This document shows, piece after piece, positions 25,130 to 33,073 of a DNA stretch of 64,000 bases. The DNA is from Pseudactinotalea sp. HY158. Its GTDB lineage: Bacteria > Actinomycetota > Actinomycetes > Actinomycetales > Beutenbergiaceae. How positions within the stretch are numbered: position 1 is the stretch's first letter; the number at the start of each line of letters is the position of its first letter. The position numbers were made by a program, and so were the translations under genes. Location: assembly GCF_009660225.1 (NCBI RefSeq), contig NZ_CP045920.1:1736001-1800000 (forward strand). The letters run 5' to 3'. Under the pieces are notes generated by a model. The model was not told where the DNA came from, searched no databases, and saw only the letters and a list, made by a program, of their open reading frames with translations.

Positions 25130-26935
25130 ATGACGTCGTCCCCGATCACCACCTACCTGCAGGACATCCACGCGCGTATCGCCCGGGTGCGCGACGGCGT
25201 CCCCTATGAGGTCGGCCCTGCCGGGACCCTGATCGATCCGGACCACTTCGGCATCGCGTTGGCCACGGTCGACGGCTACGTCTACGAGGTGGGAGTGACC
25301 GATCACGAGTTCTCGATGCAGTCGATCTCCAAGCCCTTCAGCTACGGACTCGCGCTCGACGACCTCGGCATGGCGGCAGTCGACGCCAAGATCGACGTCG
25401 AACCGTCCGGAGACGCGTTCAACGACCTCTCCCTCACCTCGGGCACGAGCCGGCCCGCCAACGCGATGATCAACGCCGGGGCACTCGCGGTCGCCTCCCT
25501 CATCAAGGGCGGCGGTGGGCGTAGCGCCGTGCAACGGATCACCGAGTTGTACTCCCAGTGCGCCGGCCGCCCGCTGCGCAGCGCCGGGCGCGCCTACCAG
25601 GCCGAGCGTCGTCACAGCGACCGCAACCACGGACTGGCATACCTGCTCAGCTCGGTCGGCGTGATCGAGGGCAGGCCCACGGAGGCGCTGGCGACCTACC
25701 TGCGCCAGTGCACCGTGCAGGTGACCTGCCGAGACCTCGCGCTCATGGCCGCCACCCTCGCCAACGGCGGCACCCACCCGATCACCGGCACGCAGGCGCT
25801 CACGCTCGACGCGGTCGAGCGCGTGCTCTCGGTCATGATGACCTCGGGAATGTACGACGACGCCGGCGATTGGGCCAGTCACGTGGGGATGCCAGCGAAA
25901 TCGGGCGTGGGCGGGGGCATCATCGCGGTGCTTCCGGGCCAGGCCGGCCTCGCGGTCTACTCTCCCCCGCTCGACCGGCACGGCAACAGCGTGCGCGGCG
26001 TGGCGGCCTGCCGGCAGCTCTCGCGCGACATGGAGATGCACTTCGTGCGGTCGGCCCGCATCGGCCGATCCGCGATCCGCGACTCCTACCCGATCGATCG
26101 CGAGCCGAGCGCGATCCGGCGCACCGACGAGGCCACCGAACTGCTGGCCGAACACGCACACCGGGCCGTGGTGGTCGAGCTCGCCGGGGACCTCTTCTTC
26201 GCCGGCACCGAATCGGTCGTGCGGGAACTCACCGGCCTCGACCCGCAGGTCGAGCTCGTGGTGCTCGACGTGCGCCGGGTGGACGAGTTCGGCCGGGTCG
26301 CCCTCGACATGCTCGGCACGATCGCCGAGCAGTTCGCGCGCGGCGGCGCCACCCTGCTCCTCGTCGATCCCGAGGACACCCTGGCCCACGCCCTGCCGGA
26401 GCTCGCGACGTTCGAATCCCGGGAGGGGGCGATCGCCCGGTGCGAGCACCTCCTGCTCGAGCGGTACGGCAGCGCCCTGCTCGACCCGGGGCGCGTGCTC
26501 GTGGCCGACTCCCCCGCGCTCGCGATGCTCGACCAGGAGGACGTCGACGCACTCGCGGGACTCATGGAGCGCCGCAGCTTCGCGGACGGGGAGATCATCC
26601 GCCGGGTCGGCCAGCGGTTCGGGGGCGTCTTCTTCATCCTCTCCGGCCGGATCAGCACGATCACGACCGACTCCGACGGGAACAGGGTGCGGGTCACCGC
26701 CCTCGGGGCCGGGATGACCTTCGGCGACCTGTCCCTCGCGAGCGAGGATCGCCAGGAGGCGACCGTCAAGGCCACGGGCCCGGTCGAGGTCATGGTGCTC
26801 GACGCGGAGGCGATCGACGAGCTTGAGGATCGCGATCCCCGGCTCGCCATCCAACTGTGGCGCGCGCTCGCCCGCGACGCGCACTCGAGGGTGTACCGGT
26901 ACGCGCGAGCCGTCGCCGTTCGGATCCGCGATTAG
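25130..26935 (+). CDS. glsA: Glutaminase A fused to STAS and cyclic-nucleotide-binding domains
   Basis: A 601-residue fusion. Residues 1-305 are a serine-type glutaminase (glutamine to glutamate and ammonia) with the SxxK catalytic motif in SISKPF, EPSGDAFND, INAGALAV and the tail motif GMPAKSGVGGGI. Residues 330-440 form a STAS-like domain (AVVVELAGDLFFAGTESVV, DVRRVDEFG). Residues 455-590 form a cNMP-binding beta-roll (GGVFFILSGRIS, GAGMTFGDLSL). Ordinary GlsA is about 310 residues, so two regulatory modules have been added. TACGCT at 25117-25122, seven bases before the ATG, suggests a leaderless transcript. The osmolyte importer follows after 60 bases. Confidence 0.87.
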   Translation: MTSSPITTYLQDIHARIARVRDGVPYEVGPAGTLIDPDHFGIALATVDGYVYEVGVTDHEFSMQSISKPFSYGLALDDLGMAAVDAKIDVEPSGDAFNDLSLTSGTSRPANAMINAGALAVASLIKGGGGRSAVQRITELYSQCAGRPLRSAGRAYQAERRHSDRNHGLAYLLSSVGVIEGRPTEALATYLRQCTVQVTCRDLALMAATLANGGTHPITGTQALTLDAVERVLSVMMTSGMYDDAGDWASHVGMPAKSGVGGGIIAVLPGQAGLAVYSPPLDRHGNSVRGVAACRQLSRDMEMHFVRSARIGRSAIRDSYPIDREPSAIRRTDEATELLAEHAHRAVVVELAGDLFFAGTESVVRELTGLDPQVELVVLDVRRVDEFGRVALDMLGTIAEQFARGGATLLLVDPEDTLAHALPELATFESREGAIARCEHLLLERYGSALLDPGRVLVADSPALAMLDQEDVDALAGLMERRSFADGEIIRRVGQRFGGVFFILSGRISTITTDSDGNRVRVTALGAGMTFGDLSLASEDRQEATVKATGPVEVMVLDAEAIDELEDRDPRLAIQLWRALARDAHSRVYRYARAVAVRIRD

Positions 26936-26995
26936 ACTTGACCGGCACCACGACGGGGTGCGGCACACGGTCTCACGACGCCACGAGGAGGCTTG

Positions 26996-27640
26996 ATGGA
27001 CTTCGTCCAATTCCTGATCAAACGCAGCGACGACATGGTCGAGCTCGGCCTGGCACACGCCGCGGTGGTCGCGGTCTCCGTCGGCTTCGCCGCGATCATC
27101 GGCATCTCCCTGGGCGTGCTCACCTATCAGCACGCCCGACCGCGCGAGATCGTGCTCGCCCTGAGCGGGGCGATGCTCACGATCCCCTCCTTCGCGCTGT
27201 TCATCCTGCTCCTCGGGCCGCTCGGCCTCGGGGCGAAGCCCGTCGTCGTGGCCCTGACCGCCTATGGCCTCATGCCGATCATCCGCAACACGGTCACGGG
27301 ACTGCAGAGCGTGGATCCGGCGATCGTCGAGGCCGCCCGCGGCATGGGAATGACCCGGTTCCAGCGCCTGCGCAGGATCGAGCTGCCGCTCGCGTGGCCG
27401 GTCATCATCACGGGCATCCGGGTGACGACCCTCGTGCTGCTCGGGATCGCGGCGATCGGCTGGATCGTCAACGGTCCCGGCTACGGCGACCTCATCTTCA
27501 CCGGCCTCAACCGCGTGGGAACCCCGGTCGCCGTCAACCTCGTGCTCGCCGGAACCCTCGGCGTGATCATCCTCGCGGTGCTGTTCGACCTGATCTTCCA
27601 CGCCGCCCGCCGACTCACCACCTCCGAAGGAATTCGATGA
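26996..27640 (+). CDS. Osmoprotectant ABC transporter permease (OpuBB/ProW-like), first of two
   Basis: A 214-residue permease with about five helices and the binding-protein-dependent loop EAARGMGMTRFQRLRRIELP, as in OpuCB/OpuBB proteins. CGAGGAGG precedes the ATG at 26996; an adjacent TTG at 26993 is a less likely start. Its stop overlaps the ATPase start (ATGA). Confidence 0.83.
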   Translation: MDFVQFLIKRSDDMVELGLAHAAVVAVSVGFAAIIGISLGVLTYQHARPREIVLALSGAMLTIPSFALFILLLGPLGLGAKPVVVALTAYGLMPIIRNTVTGLQSVDPAIVEAARGMGMTRFQRLRRIELPLAWPVIITGIRVTTLVLLGIAAIGWIVNGPGYGDLIFTGLNRVGTPVAVNLVLAGTLGVIILAVLFDLIFHAARRLTTSEGIR

Positions 27641-28824
27641 CCGACGCAGCCACCACCGGCGACCGGGTGATGATCCGCCTCCAGGGTCTGACCAAGCGCT
27701 ACCCCGGGCAGGGAGCCAACGCCGTCGACGCCCTCGACCTGGACATCCACGAGGGCGAGATCGTCGTGCTCGTGGGCCCCTCCGGATGCGGCAAGACCAC
27801 GACGATGAAGATGATCAACCGCATCATCGAACCGAGCGGCGGGCGCATCCTCCTCGACGGGGAGGACGTGACCACCACCGATCCGGATCGGTTGCGCCGC
27901 CGGATCGGATACGTGATCCAGCAGATCGGCCTCTTCCCGCACATGACCATCGGGGAGAACATCGCCACCGTGCCCAAGCTGCTGGGCTGGGATGCCGCAC
28001 GCATCGACCGGCGGGTGGACGAGCTCATGCGGATGGTGAGCATGCCCCCCGAGGAGTACCGGCACCGCTACCCCAAGCAGCTCTCGGGCGGTCAGCAGCA
28101 GCGGATCGGCGTCGCCCGGGCGCTCGGGGCCGACCCGGACGTGCTGCTCATGGACGAGCCGTTCGGCGCGATCGACCCGATCACCCGGGACCGGCTGCAG
28201 AACGAGCTCCTGCGGCTGCAGTCCGAGGTGCGCAAGACCATCGTGTTCGTGACCCACGACATCGACGAGGCCATCAAGCTCGGCGACCGCATCGCGATCC
28301 TGCAGGAGGGCTCGCGGGTCGCCCAGTACGACACCCCCGAGCAGATCCTCACCGCCCCGGCGAACCCGTTCGTCTCCGACTTCATCGGCAGGGGCGCCTC
28401 CCTCAAGCGGCTCAACCTCACCCACGTCGCCGACATCCAGCTGCGCAGCTGGCCGACCGTGCCCGAGGCCACCGATCCGGCGGCCGCCCTCGACCGGCTC
28501 CGCGACGTGCCCGAGAGCGCGCTGCTCGTGCTCGACGGATCCGGCACACCCGCGCGCTGGGTCGGCGCCGCGGACCTGCGCCGCGCGACCGGGCCGGACC
28601 TCGCGGGGGTCGGGAGCCCGATCTCACCCGCGATCACCCCCCGGGCCACGCTCTCCGACGCCCTGAACGAGCTCATCACGGCCCGGCACTCGGTCGCCAT
28701 CGTGACCGGCGACGACGGCGCCCTCCTCGGCGTGGTCGACATCGACCAGATCAACGAGGCCATCCGCGAGATGCGGGCCAGCGCCGTCAGTGCCGAGCGG
28801 TCCGGCCTGCGGGAGGGCGCATGA
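27637..28824 (+). CDS. Glycine betaine/choline-type ABC transporter ATPase with CBS region
   Basis: A 395-residue ATPase. Walker A GPSGCGKTT, the OpuA-type Q-loop RIGYVIQQIGLFPHMT, signature LSGGQQQRIGVARA, Walker B VLLMDEPFGAID and the switch His are all present. A C-terminal CBS-like region (about 320-385, ARHSVAIVTGDDGALLGVVD) is the ionic-strength or nucleotide sensor seen in OpuA/ProV relatives; only one clear CBS unit is visible. ATGA overlaps join it to both permease genes. Confidence 0.86.
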   Translation: MTDAATTGDRVMIRLQGLTKRYPGQGANAVDALDLDIHEGEIVVLVGPSGCGKTTTMKMINRIIEPSGGRILLDGEDVTTTDPDRLRRRIGYVIQQIGLFPHMTIGENIATVPKLLGWDAARIDRRVDELMRMVSMPPEEYRHRYPKQLSGGQQQRIGVARALGADPDVLLMDEPFGAIDPITRDRLQNELLRLQSEVRKTIVFVTHDIDEAIKLGDRIAILQEGSRVAQYDTPEQILTAPANPFVSDFIGRGASLKRLNLTHVADIQLRSWPTVPEATDPAAALDRLRDVPESALLVLDGSGTPARWVGAADLRRATGPDLAGVGSPISPAITPRATLSDALNELITARHSVAIVTGDDGALLGVVDIDQINEAIREMRASAVSAERSGLREGA

Positions 28825-29597
28825 GCACCGCCGCCCCCGAGCGCCTCGCGTCGCCCGTGCTGCGCGGGCGGCGGCGCACCGTGGGCGGTTACATCACGAT
28901 GCCGCTCATCCTGGCGGCCGTCTGCCTCGCCCTGTACCTGTACGTCGCGAGCCGGGATCTCGATTCCATCGAACGACGCCTCCTCAACGCGGACCGGCTC
29001 GGCTCCGCCATCTGGCAGCACGTCCAGCTCACCGCGGTCTCCACCGTGCTCACCCTCGTCATCGCCGTCCCGCTCGGGGTGATCCTCACCCGGCCGTTCG
29101 CCCGCCGCGTGCGTCCGTTCCTCATCGGCCTGCTCACCCTCGGGCAGGCGGTTCCGACGATCGCGATCCTCGTGCTGCTCGCGGTCGCCTTCCTCTTCCT
29201 CGGCTTCAATGCGGCGATCGTCGGGCTCGTCCTGTACGCGATCGTGCCGGTCCTGCTCAACACGATGGTCGGCCTGGAACAGGTCGACGCGGCCGTGCTC
29301 GAGGCCGGCCGCGGGATGGGCATGTCGAAGTTCACCGTGCTGCGCAGGCTCGAACTGCCGCTCGCCGTGCCCGTGATCCTCGCCGGCATCCGCACGGCGC
29401 TGGTCATCAACGTCGGTACGGCTACCCTGGTCACGTACATCAATGCCGGCGGACTGGGCGACATCATCGTCGGCGGCCTGTCCACGAACCGTTTCACGGT
29501 GCAGCTCGTGGGCGCCGCCCTCACCGCCGTCCTGGCGCTGGTCATCGACTACCTCGCCGGGATCACGGAAGACCTGCTGCGCCCGCGCGGGCTCTGA
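28821..29597 (+). CDS. Osmoprotectant ABC transporter permease, second of two
   Basis: A 258-residue permease with a short basic N-terminus and about six helices. The coupling loop is EAGRGMGMSKFTVLRRLELP, and NVGTATLVTYINAGGLGDII is typical of OpuBB/OpuBD. The start overlaps the ATPase stop. Having two permeases, one ATPase and one binding protein matches OpuB/OpuC-type choline, carnitine or glycine-betaine importers. Confidence 0.84.
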   Translation: MSTAAPERLASPVLRGRRRTVGGYITMPLILAAVCLALYLYVASRDLDSIERRLLNADRLGSAIWQHVQLTAVSTVLTLVIAVPLGVILTRPFARRVRPFLIGLLTLGQAVPTIAILVLLAVAFLFLGFNAAIVGLVLYAIVPVLLNTMVGLEQVDAAVLEAGRGMGMSKFTVLRRLELPLAVPVILAGIRTALVINVGTATLVTYINAGGLGDIIVGGLSTNRFTVQLVGAALTAVLALVIDYLAGITEDLLRPRGL

Positions 29598-29698
29598 CCG
29601 GCCGCGCCGCACACGCCACGCACGCCAGCGCGAGAGCGACGGAACGCAACCGTTTCGGCCCGACTCGACCGGCCGTCGTCCCCACGAAGGAGATACCC

Positions 29699-30631
29699 AT
29701 GAAGAGACTGCACAGAACCACCGCGGCCACCGCCGCGTTCCTCGGCCTCGCCCTCACCCTCGCGGCCTGCGGCGGCGACTCGGGCAGCGGCGGCGGTGAC
29801 GGGCCGCTCGCCGGAGCGGACCTGACCGTCGGCTCGAAGGAGTTCACGGAGTCGGAGATCCTCGGCCAGATCGCGGCCGTCGCACTCGAGCACGCCGGCG
29901 CCTCGATCACCGACCAGACCGGGCTGTCCGGCAGCGCCACGGTGCGCGAGGCGCTCGAGACCGGCGAGATCGACCTGTACTGGGACTACACCGGCACGGG
30001 CTGGGTCAACATCCTCGGCAACAGCACCGAGGAGGTCCCCGACGACCTGTACGAGGCGGTCAAGGAGGCCGACGCGGCCAACGGGATCGCCTGGCTGCCC
30101 CCGGCGAACTTCGAGAACACCTACCGGCTCGCCACGAGCGCCGCGTTCGCCCAGGAGAACGGGCTGACCACCACGAGCGACGCGGCCGCGTTCATCCAGG
30201 CGAACCCGGACCAGGGCGCGATCTGCGCGGCGAGCGAGTTCATCAACCGCGACGACGGCCTGCCCGGCCTCGAGGAGGCCTACGGCTTCGAGTTCACCGA
30301 GATCGTCGAGCTCGACCTCAACCTCATCTACACCCAGGTCGGCGACTCCTGCCAGTTCGGCGAGGTGTTCTCCACCGACGCCCGCATCGTCTCGAACGAC
30401 CTGCTCGTGCTCGAGGACGACAAGGACTTCTTCATCCAGTACGCGGGCGCGGTGACCCTGCGTCAGGAGACCCTCGACGCCTACCCCGAGATCGCCGAGA
30501 TCCTCGACCCGATCTCGCAGGCGCTCACGAACGAGGTGATGACCAGCCTGAACGGCCAGGTCGACAACGACGGCGAGCAGCCCCGCGACGTCGCCGAGGA
30601 GTGGCTCACGGACGAGGGCTTCCTCGGCTGA
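29699..30631 (+). CDS. Osmoprotectant-binding lipoprotein (OpuBC/OpuAC-like)
   Basis: A 310-residue lipoprotein with lipobox LAACGG and a Gly/Ser linker. The quaternary-amine-binding domain has GSKEFTESEILGQIAAVALE, a motif typical of OpuBC/OsmX proteins, and GEIDLYWDYTGTGW. Aromatic residues that could form a betaine or choline cage are plentiful, but individual assignment is not possible here. GAAGGAGA is a strong ribosome-binding site. Confidence 0.86.
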   Translation: MKRLHRTTAATAAFLGLALTLAACGGDSGSGGGDGPLAGADLTVGSKEFTESEILGQIAAVALEHAGASITDQTGLSGSATVREALETGEIDLYWDYTGTGWVNILGNSTEEVPDDLYEAVKEADAANGIAWLPPANFENTYRLATSAAFAQENGLTTTSDAAAFIQANPDQGAICAASEFINRDDGLPGLEEAYGFEFTEIVELDLNLIYTQVGDSCQFGEVFSTDARIVSNDLLVLEDDKDFFIQYAGAVTLRQETLDAYPEIAEILDPISQALTNEVMTSLNGQVDNDGEQPRDVAEEWLTDEGFLG

Positions 30632-30650
30632 CCACCCGCCCCCGGCGCGC

Positions 30651-30690
30651 ACCGGCCGGCCCCCGCGGTTTCCCGCGGCGGCCGGCCGGT
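30651..30690. terminator. Hairpin between convergent osmolyte-binding protein and AsnB-like genes
   Basis: ACCGGCCGGCC (30651-30661) pairs with GGCCGGCCGGT (30680-30690), and an inner CCGCGG palindrome pair extends the stem. It lies between two convergent stop codons and could serve both strands. Confidence 0.7.
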
Positions 30691-30697
30691 CCCGTTC

Positions 30698-32227
30698 TCA
30701 GGCCTCGGCGAAGCGGCCGACGGTGCGCTGCGCGTCGATCCCCGGCAGCGCCTCGGTGAAGAGCCGGTAGTAGGCGAGTTCCTCGCGCGTGCGCAGCGGC
30801 GGGTCGAGGTGGGACAGCTCGGCGGCGGCCCGGTCGAGCTCGGCGCCGGTGACGGTCTGCTCGTAGTGCTCGCTCAGCACCGTGTTCATGCCCGTTCCCT
30901 CGCCGAACTGCTCCTTGCGGCGCCACAGCACCTCGGCCGGCAGCCAGGAGTCGAACGCCTGCCGCAGCAGCCACTTCGCGGGCCGGCCCTCCTCGAGGAG
31001 CTTCCAGCCCGGCGGGAGCGCGAGGGCGAGCTCCACGAAGTCGAGGTCGAGGAACGGCAGCCGCGGCTCGATGCCGTGGGCCCCGGCCACCCGATCGACC
31101 CGCTGCAGGCCGCCGATGTGCATGCCCTCGAGCGTCGCGAGCAGATCCTCGTGGAGCGCCTCGCCGGTGTCGTGGCGCCCGTAGTGGGAATAGCCGGCGA
31201 ACAGTTCGTCCGCGCCCTCCCCCGCGAGCACCACGGTGACGTGCCGGGCGGCGAGGGAGGCCACGAGGTGGTGCGGCACGGCCGAGTGCACGAGGGTCGG
31301 GTCGAAGGACTCGAGCTCGGCGATGATCCGCGGCACGAGGGCGATCGCGTCCTCGGCCGTGTAGACGAGCTCGTGATGGTCGGTGCCCACGTGCTCGGCC
31401 ACGAGCCGCGCGGCCGCGAGGTCGCCGCTGCCCGCCATCCCGACCGCGAACGTGGGCAGGACCCGCCCCTGTTCCCGCGCGATGCGGGCGGCGATCGCGG
31501 TGATGATGCTCGAGTCGACGCCCCCGGACAGCAGGATCCCCACGGAGGACCGGCTCGGCAGGCTGCGCTCGACCGCCCGCACGAGGGTCTCGCGCAGCGC
31601 GGCGAACACCCAGGCCGGCGGCTGCTCGGAGGGGGCGCGGCTCTTGAGCAGCACGGGCGAGGCGCCCGGTAGTGCGGGCCCGGCGATGAGGCCGTCCTGC
31701 GGGGTCCAGGCGTGGCCGGGCGGGAACGGCTCGACCAGCGCGCGCCAGTCCTCGTCGAACGCCTTGAGTTCGGAGGCGAACACGACGGTCTCCCCGCGCC
31801 GCGCCCAGTACAGCGGCGAGATCCCGAGCACGTCCCGCGCGGCCGCGAACCGGCCGTCCTCGGCCGCCACGACGAGGGCGAACGTTCCCCAGAGCCGCTC
31901 GAAGGCGGCGACCCCCTCGTCCTCGAACAGCTCGAGGGCCGCCTCGAGGTCGGAGTCGGTGCTGAACCGGTCCGCACCGAGCCGGTCGCGGATGCGCTGG
32001 TGGTTGTAGATCTCGCCGTCGCCGATGAGCCAGCTGCCGGGCCGGCTGCTCCCGATCGGCTGCTCGCCCGCGTCGGGGTCGATGATCGCGAGGTAGTGGC
32101 TGCCGAGCCACGCCTGCCCGACCCTGCGGGTTCCCGAGCCGTCCGGGCCTCGGTGCCGCATCCGGTCGAGCATCCTGCGCCCGAGTTGCTCGTCGAACGG
32201 ACCGTGCGCCGCGACAATTGCCGACAT
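30698..32227 (-). CDS. Asparagine synthetase B-like protein without the glutaminase cysteine
   Basis: A 509-residue class II amidotransferase-fold protein. The synthetase half is intact: PP-loop LSGGVDSSIITAIAAR near residue 232 and GEGADELFAGY later, so Asp activation by ATP is plausible. The N-terminal half keeps MRHRGPDGSG but begins MSAIVA instead of MCGI. The Cys2 nucleophile, which becomes the N-terminus after processing, is Ser. The usual NGEIYNH reads DGEIYNH, changing a glutamine-site residue too. It is therefore likely ammonia-dependent or acts on another acceptor. No upstream in-frame Cys start is apparent. The adjacent upstream DNA holds 11-base tandem repeats. Confidence 0.82.
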   Translation of the reverse strand: MSAIVAAHGPFDEQLGRRMLDRMRHRGPDGSGTRRVGQAWLGSHYLAIIDPDAGEQPIGSSRPGSWLIGDGEIYNHQRIRDRLGADRFSTDSDLEAALELFEDEGVAAFERLWGTFALVVAAEDGRFAAARDVLGISPLYWARRGETVVFASELKAFDEDWRALVEPFPPGHAWTPQDGLIAGPALPGASPVLLKSRAPSEQPPAWVFAALRETLVRAVERSLPSRSSVGILLSGGVDSSIITAIAARIAREQGRVLPTFAVGMAGSGDLAAARLVAEHVGTDHHELVYTAEDAIALVPRIIAELESFDPTLVHSAVPHHLVASLAARHVTVVLAGEGADELFAGYSHYGRHDTGEALHEDLLATLEGMHIGGLQRVDRVAGAHGIEPRLPFLDLDFVELALALPPGWKLLEEGRPAKWLLRQAFDSWLPAEVLWRRKEQFGEGTGMNTVLSEHYEQTVTGAELDRAAAELSHLDPPLRTREELAYYRLFTEALPGIDAQRTVGRFAEA

Positions 32228-32290
32228 GACTCCTCATTCTTCGGTGGTGTGCGAACCACGCTACCGCTCGCCGGGGAGCGGCCATCCCGC

Positions 32291-32345
32291 GGCGTGGGCA
32301 CGGCGTCGGCACGGCCTGGGCACGGCGTGGGCACGGCGTGGGGAC
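32291..32345. repeat. Five 11-base tandem repeats upstream of the AsnB-like gene
   Basis: Units of the form GGCGTGGGCAC (with C/T and G/C variants) repeat five times between 32291 and 32345. They end about 64 bases upstream of the asnB-like start and 9 bases after the stop of the upstream membrane gene. They lie in non-coding DNA; the function is unknown. Confidence 0.75.
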
Positions 32346-32353
32346 GACGCAGC

Positions 32354-32965
32354 TCACCGCGCGTTGTCGCGCGTCCGTTCGCGAACGGGGCCGCGCGCTT
32401 CGGCGAGCAGGGGCCGCAGGACGGGCACGGCCGTCACCGCCTGGCGCACGCCCTCCCAGACGGGCCCGACGATCAGCCAGATCCCGGTCGCGAGCCAGAT
32501 GCGGGCGAACCAGACGAGGAGCTCGCCCGTGCGGGCGGGGTCGGCCACGAGCAGCACGATCCCGCCGAGAACGGCGCTGGCCACGGCCGCGCACAGGAGC
32601 ATCCGCAGCCACTGGCCCCATTCGTGGCGCACCCGGGCGGTGCCCGCGGCCGGCGCCTTGACCGGCGCCGGCGCGCCGGCGAACCGGTGGGCGAACCAGG
32701 CGTCGACCCGGGCGATGATCTGGTGTCCGAACGCGACCGTGAAGCCGAGGTAGACGGCGCCGAGCCCGTGCGTGAACTCGGCCGTGGTCCCGTTCGCCAG
32801 GAGGTCCCAGCCGATCGCCGTGAGGAGCACCACGTCGAGCAGCGGCACACACAGCAGCAGGGCGCTCGACAGCCGCCGCCGGCGCAGCAGGTAGCGGGCC
32901 GCGAGGCCCGAGACGAGCAGCACCCAGAAGCCGATTTCACACGCGAGGATCACCAGGAGGGTCAT
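32354..32965 (-). CDS. Conserved actinobacterial membrane protein, function unknown
   Basis: A 203-residue protein with about five hydrophobic helices. One charged cytoplasmic loop is rich in Ala/Pro/Lys (APAPVKAPAAGTARVRHEW), and the C-terminus is basic and Arg-rich. I do not recognise a functional family with confidence. It is divergent from the histidine kinase at 33074 with about 108 bases between, so it may be controlled by that two-component system. Confidence 0.65.
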   Translation of the reverse strand: MTLLVILACEIGFWVLLVSGLAARYLLRRRRLSSALLLCVPLLDVVLLTAIGWDLLANGTTAEFTHGLGAVYLGFTVAFGHQIIARVDAWFAHRFAGAPAPVKAPAAGTARVRHEWGQWLRMLLCAAVASAVLGGIVLLVADPARTGELLVWFARIWLATGIWLIVGPVWEGVRQAVTAVPVLRPLLAEARGPVRERTRDNAR

Positions 32966-33073
32966 GATTCGAGCGTGGCCCTCCTCCCTCCGGCGCGGAT
33001 CCTCCGGGCGGCCCGTCCCACCTCCTTCGATCGGAGGAGGCGGGACGGTCGGAGGATGGGCGAGGATGGGGTC

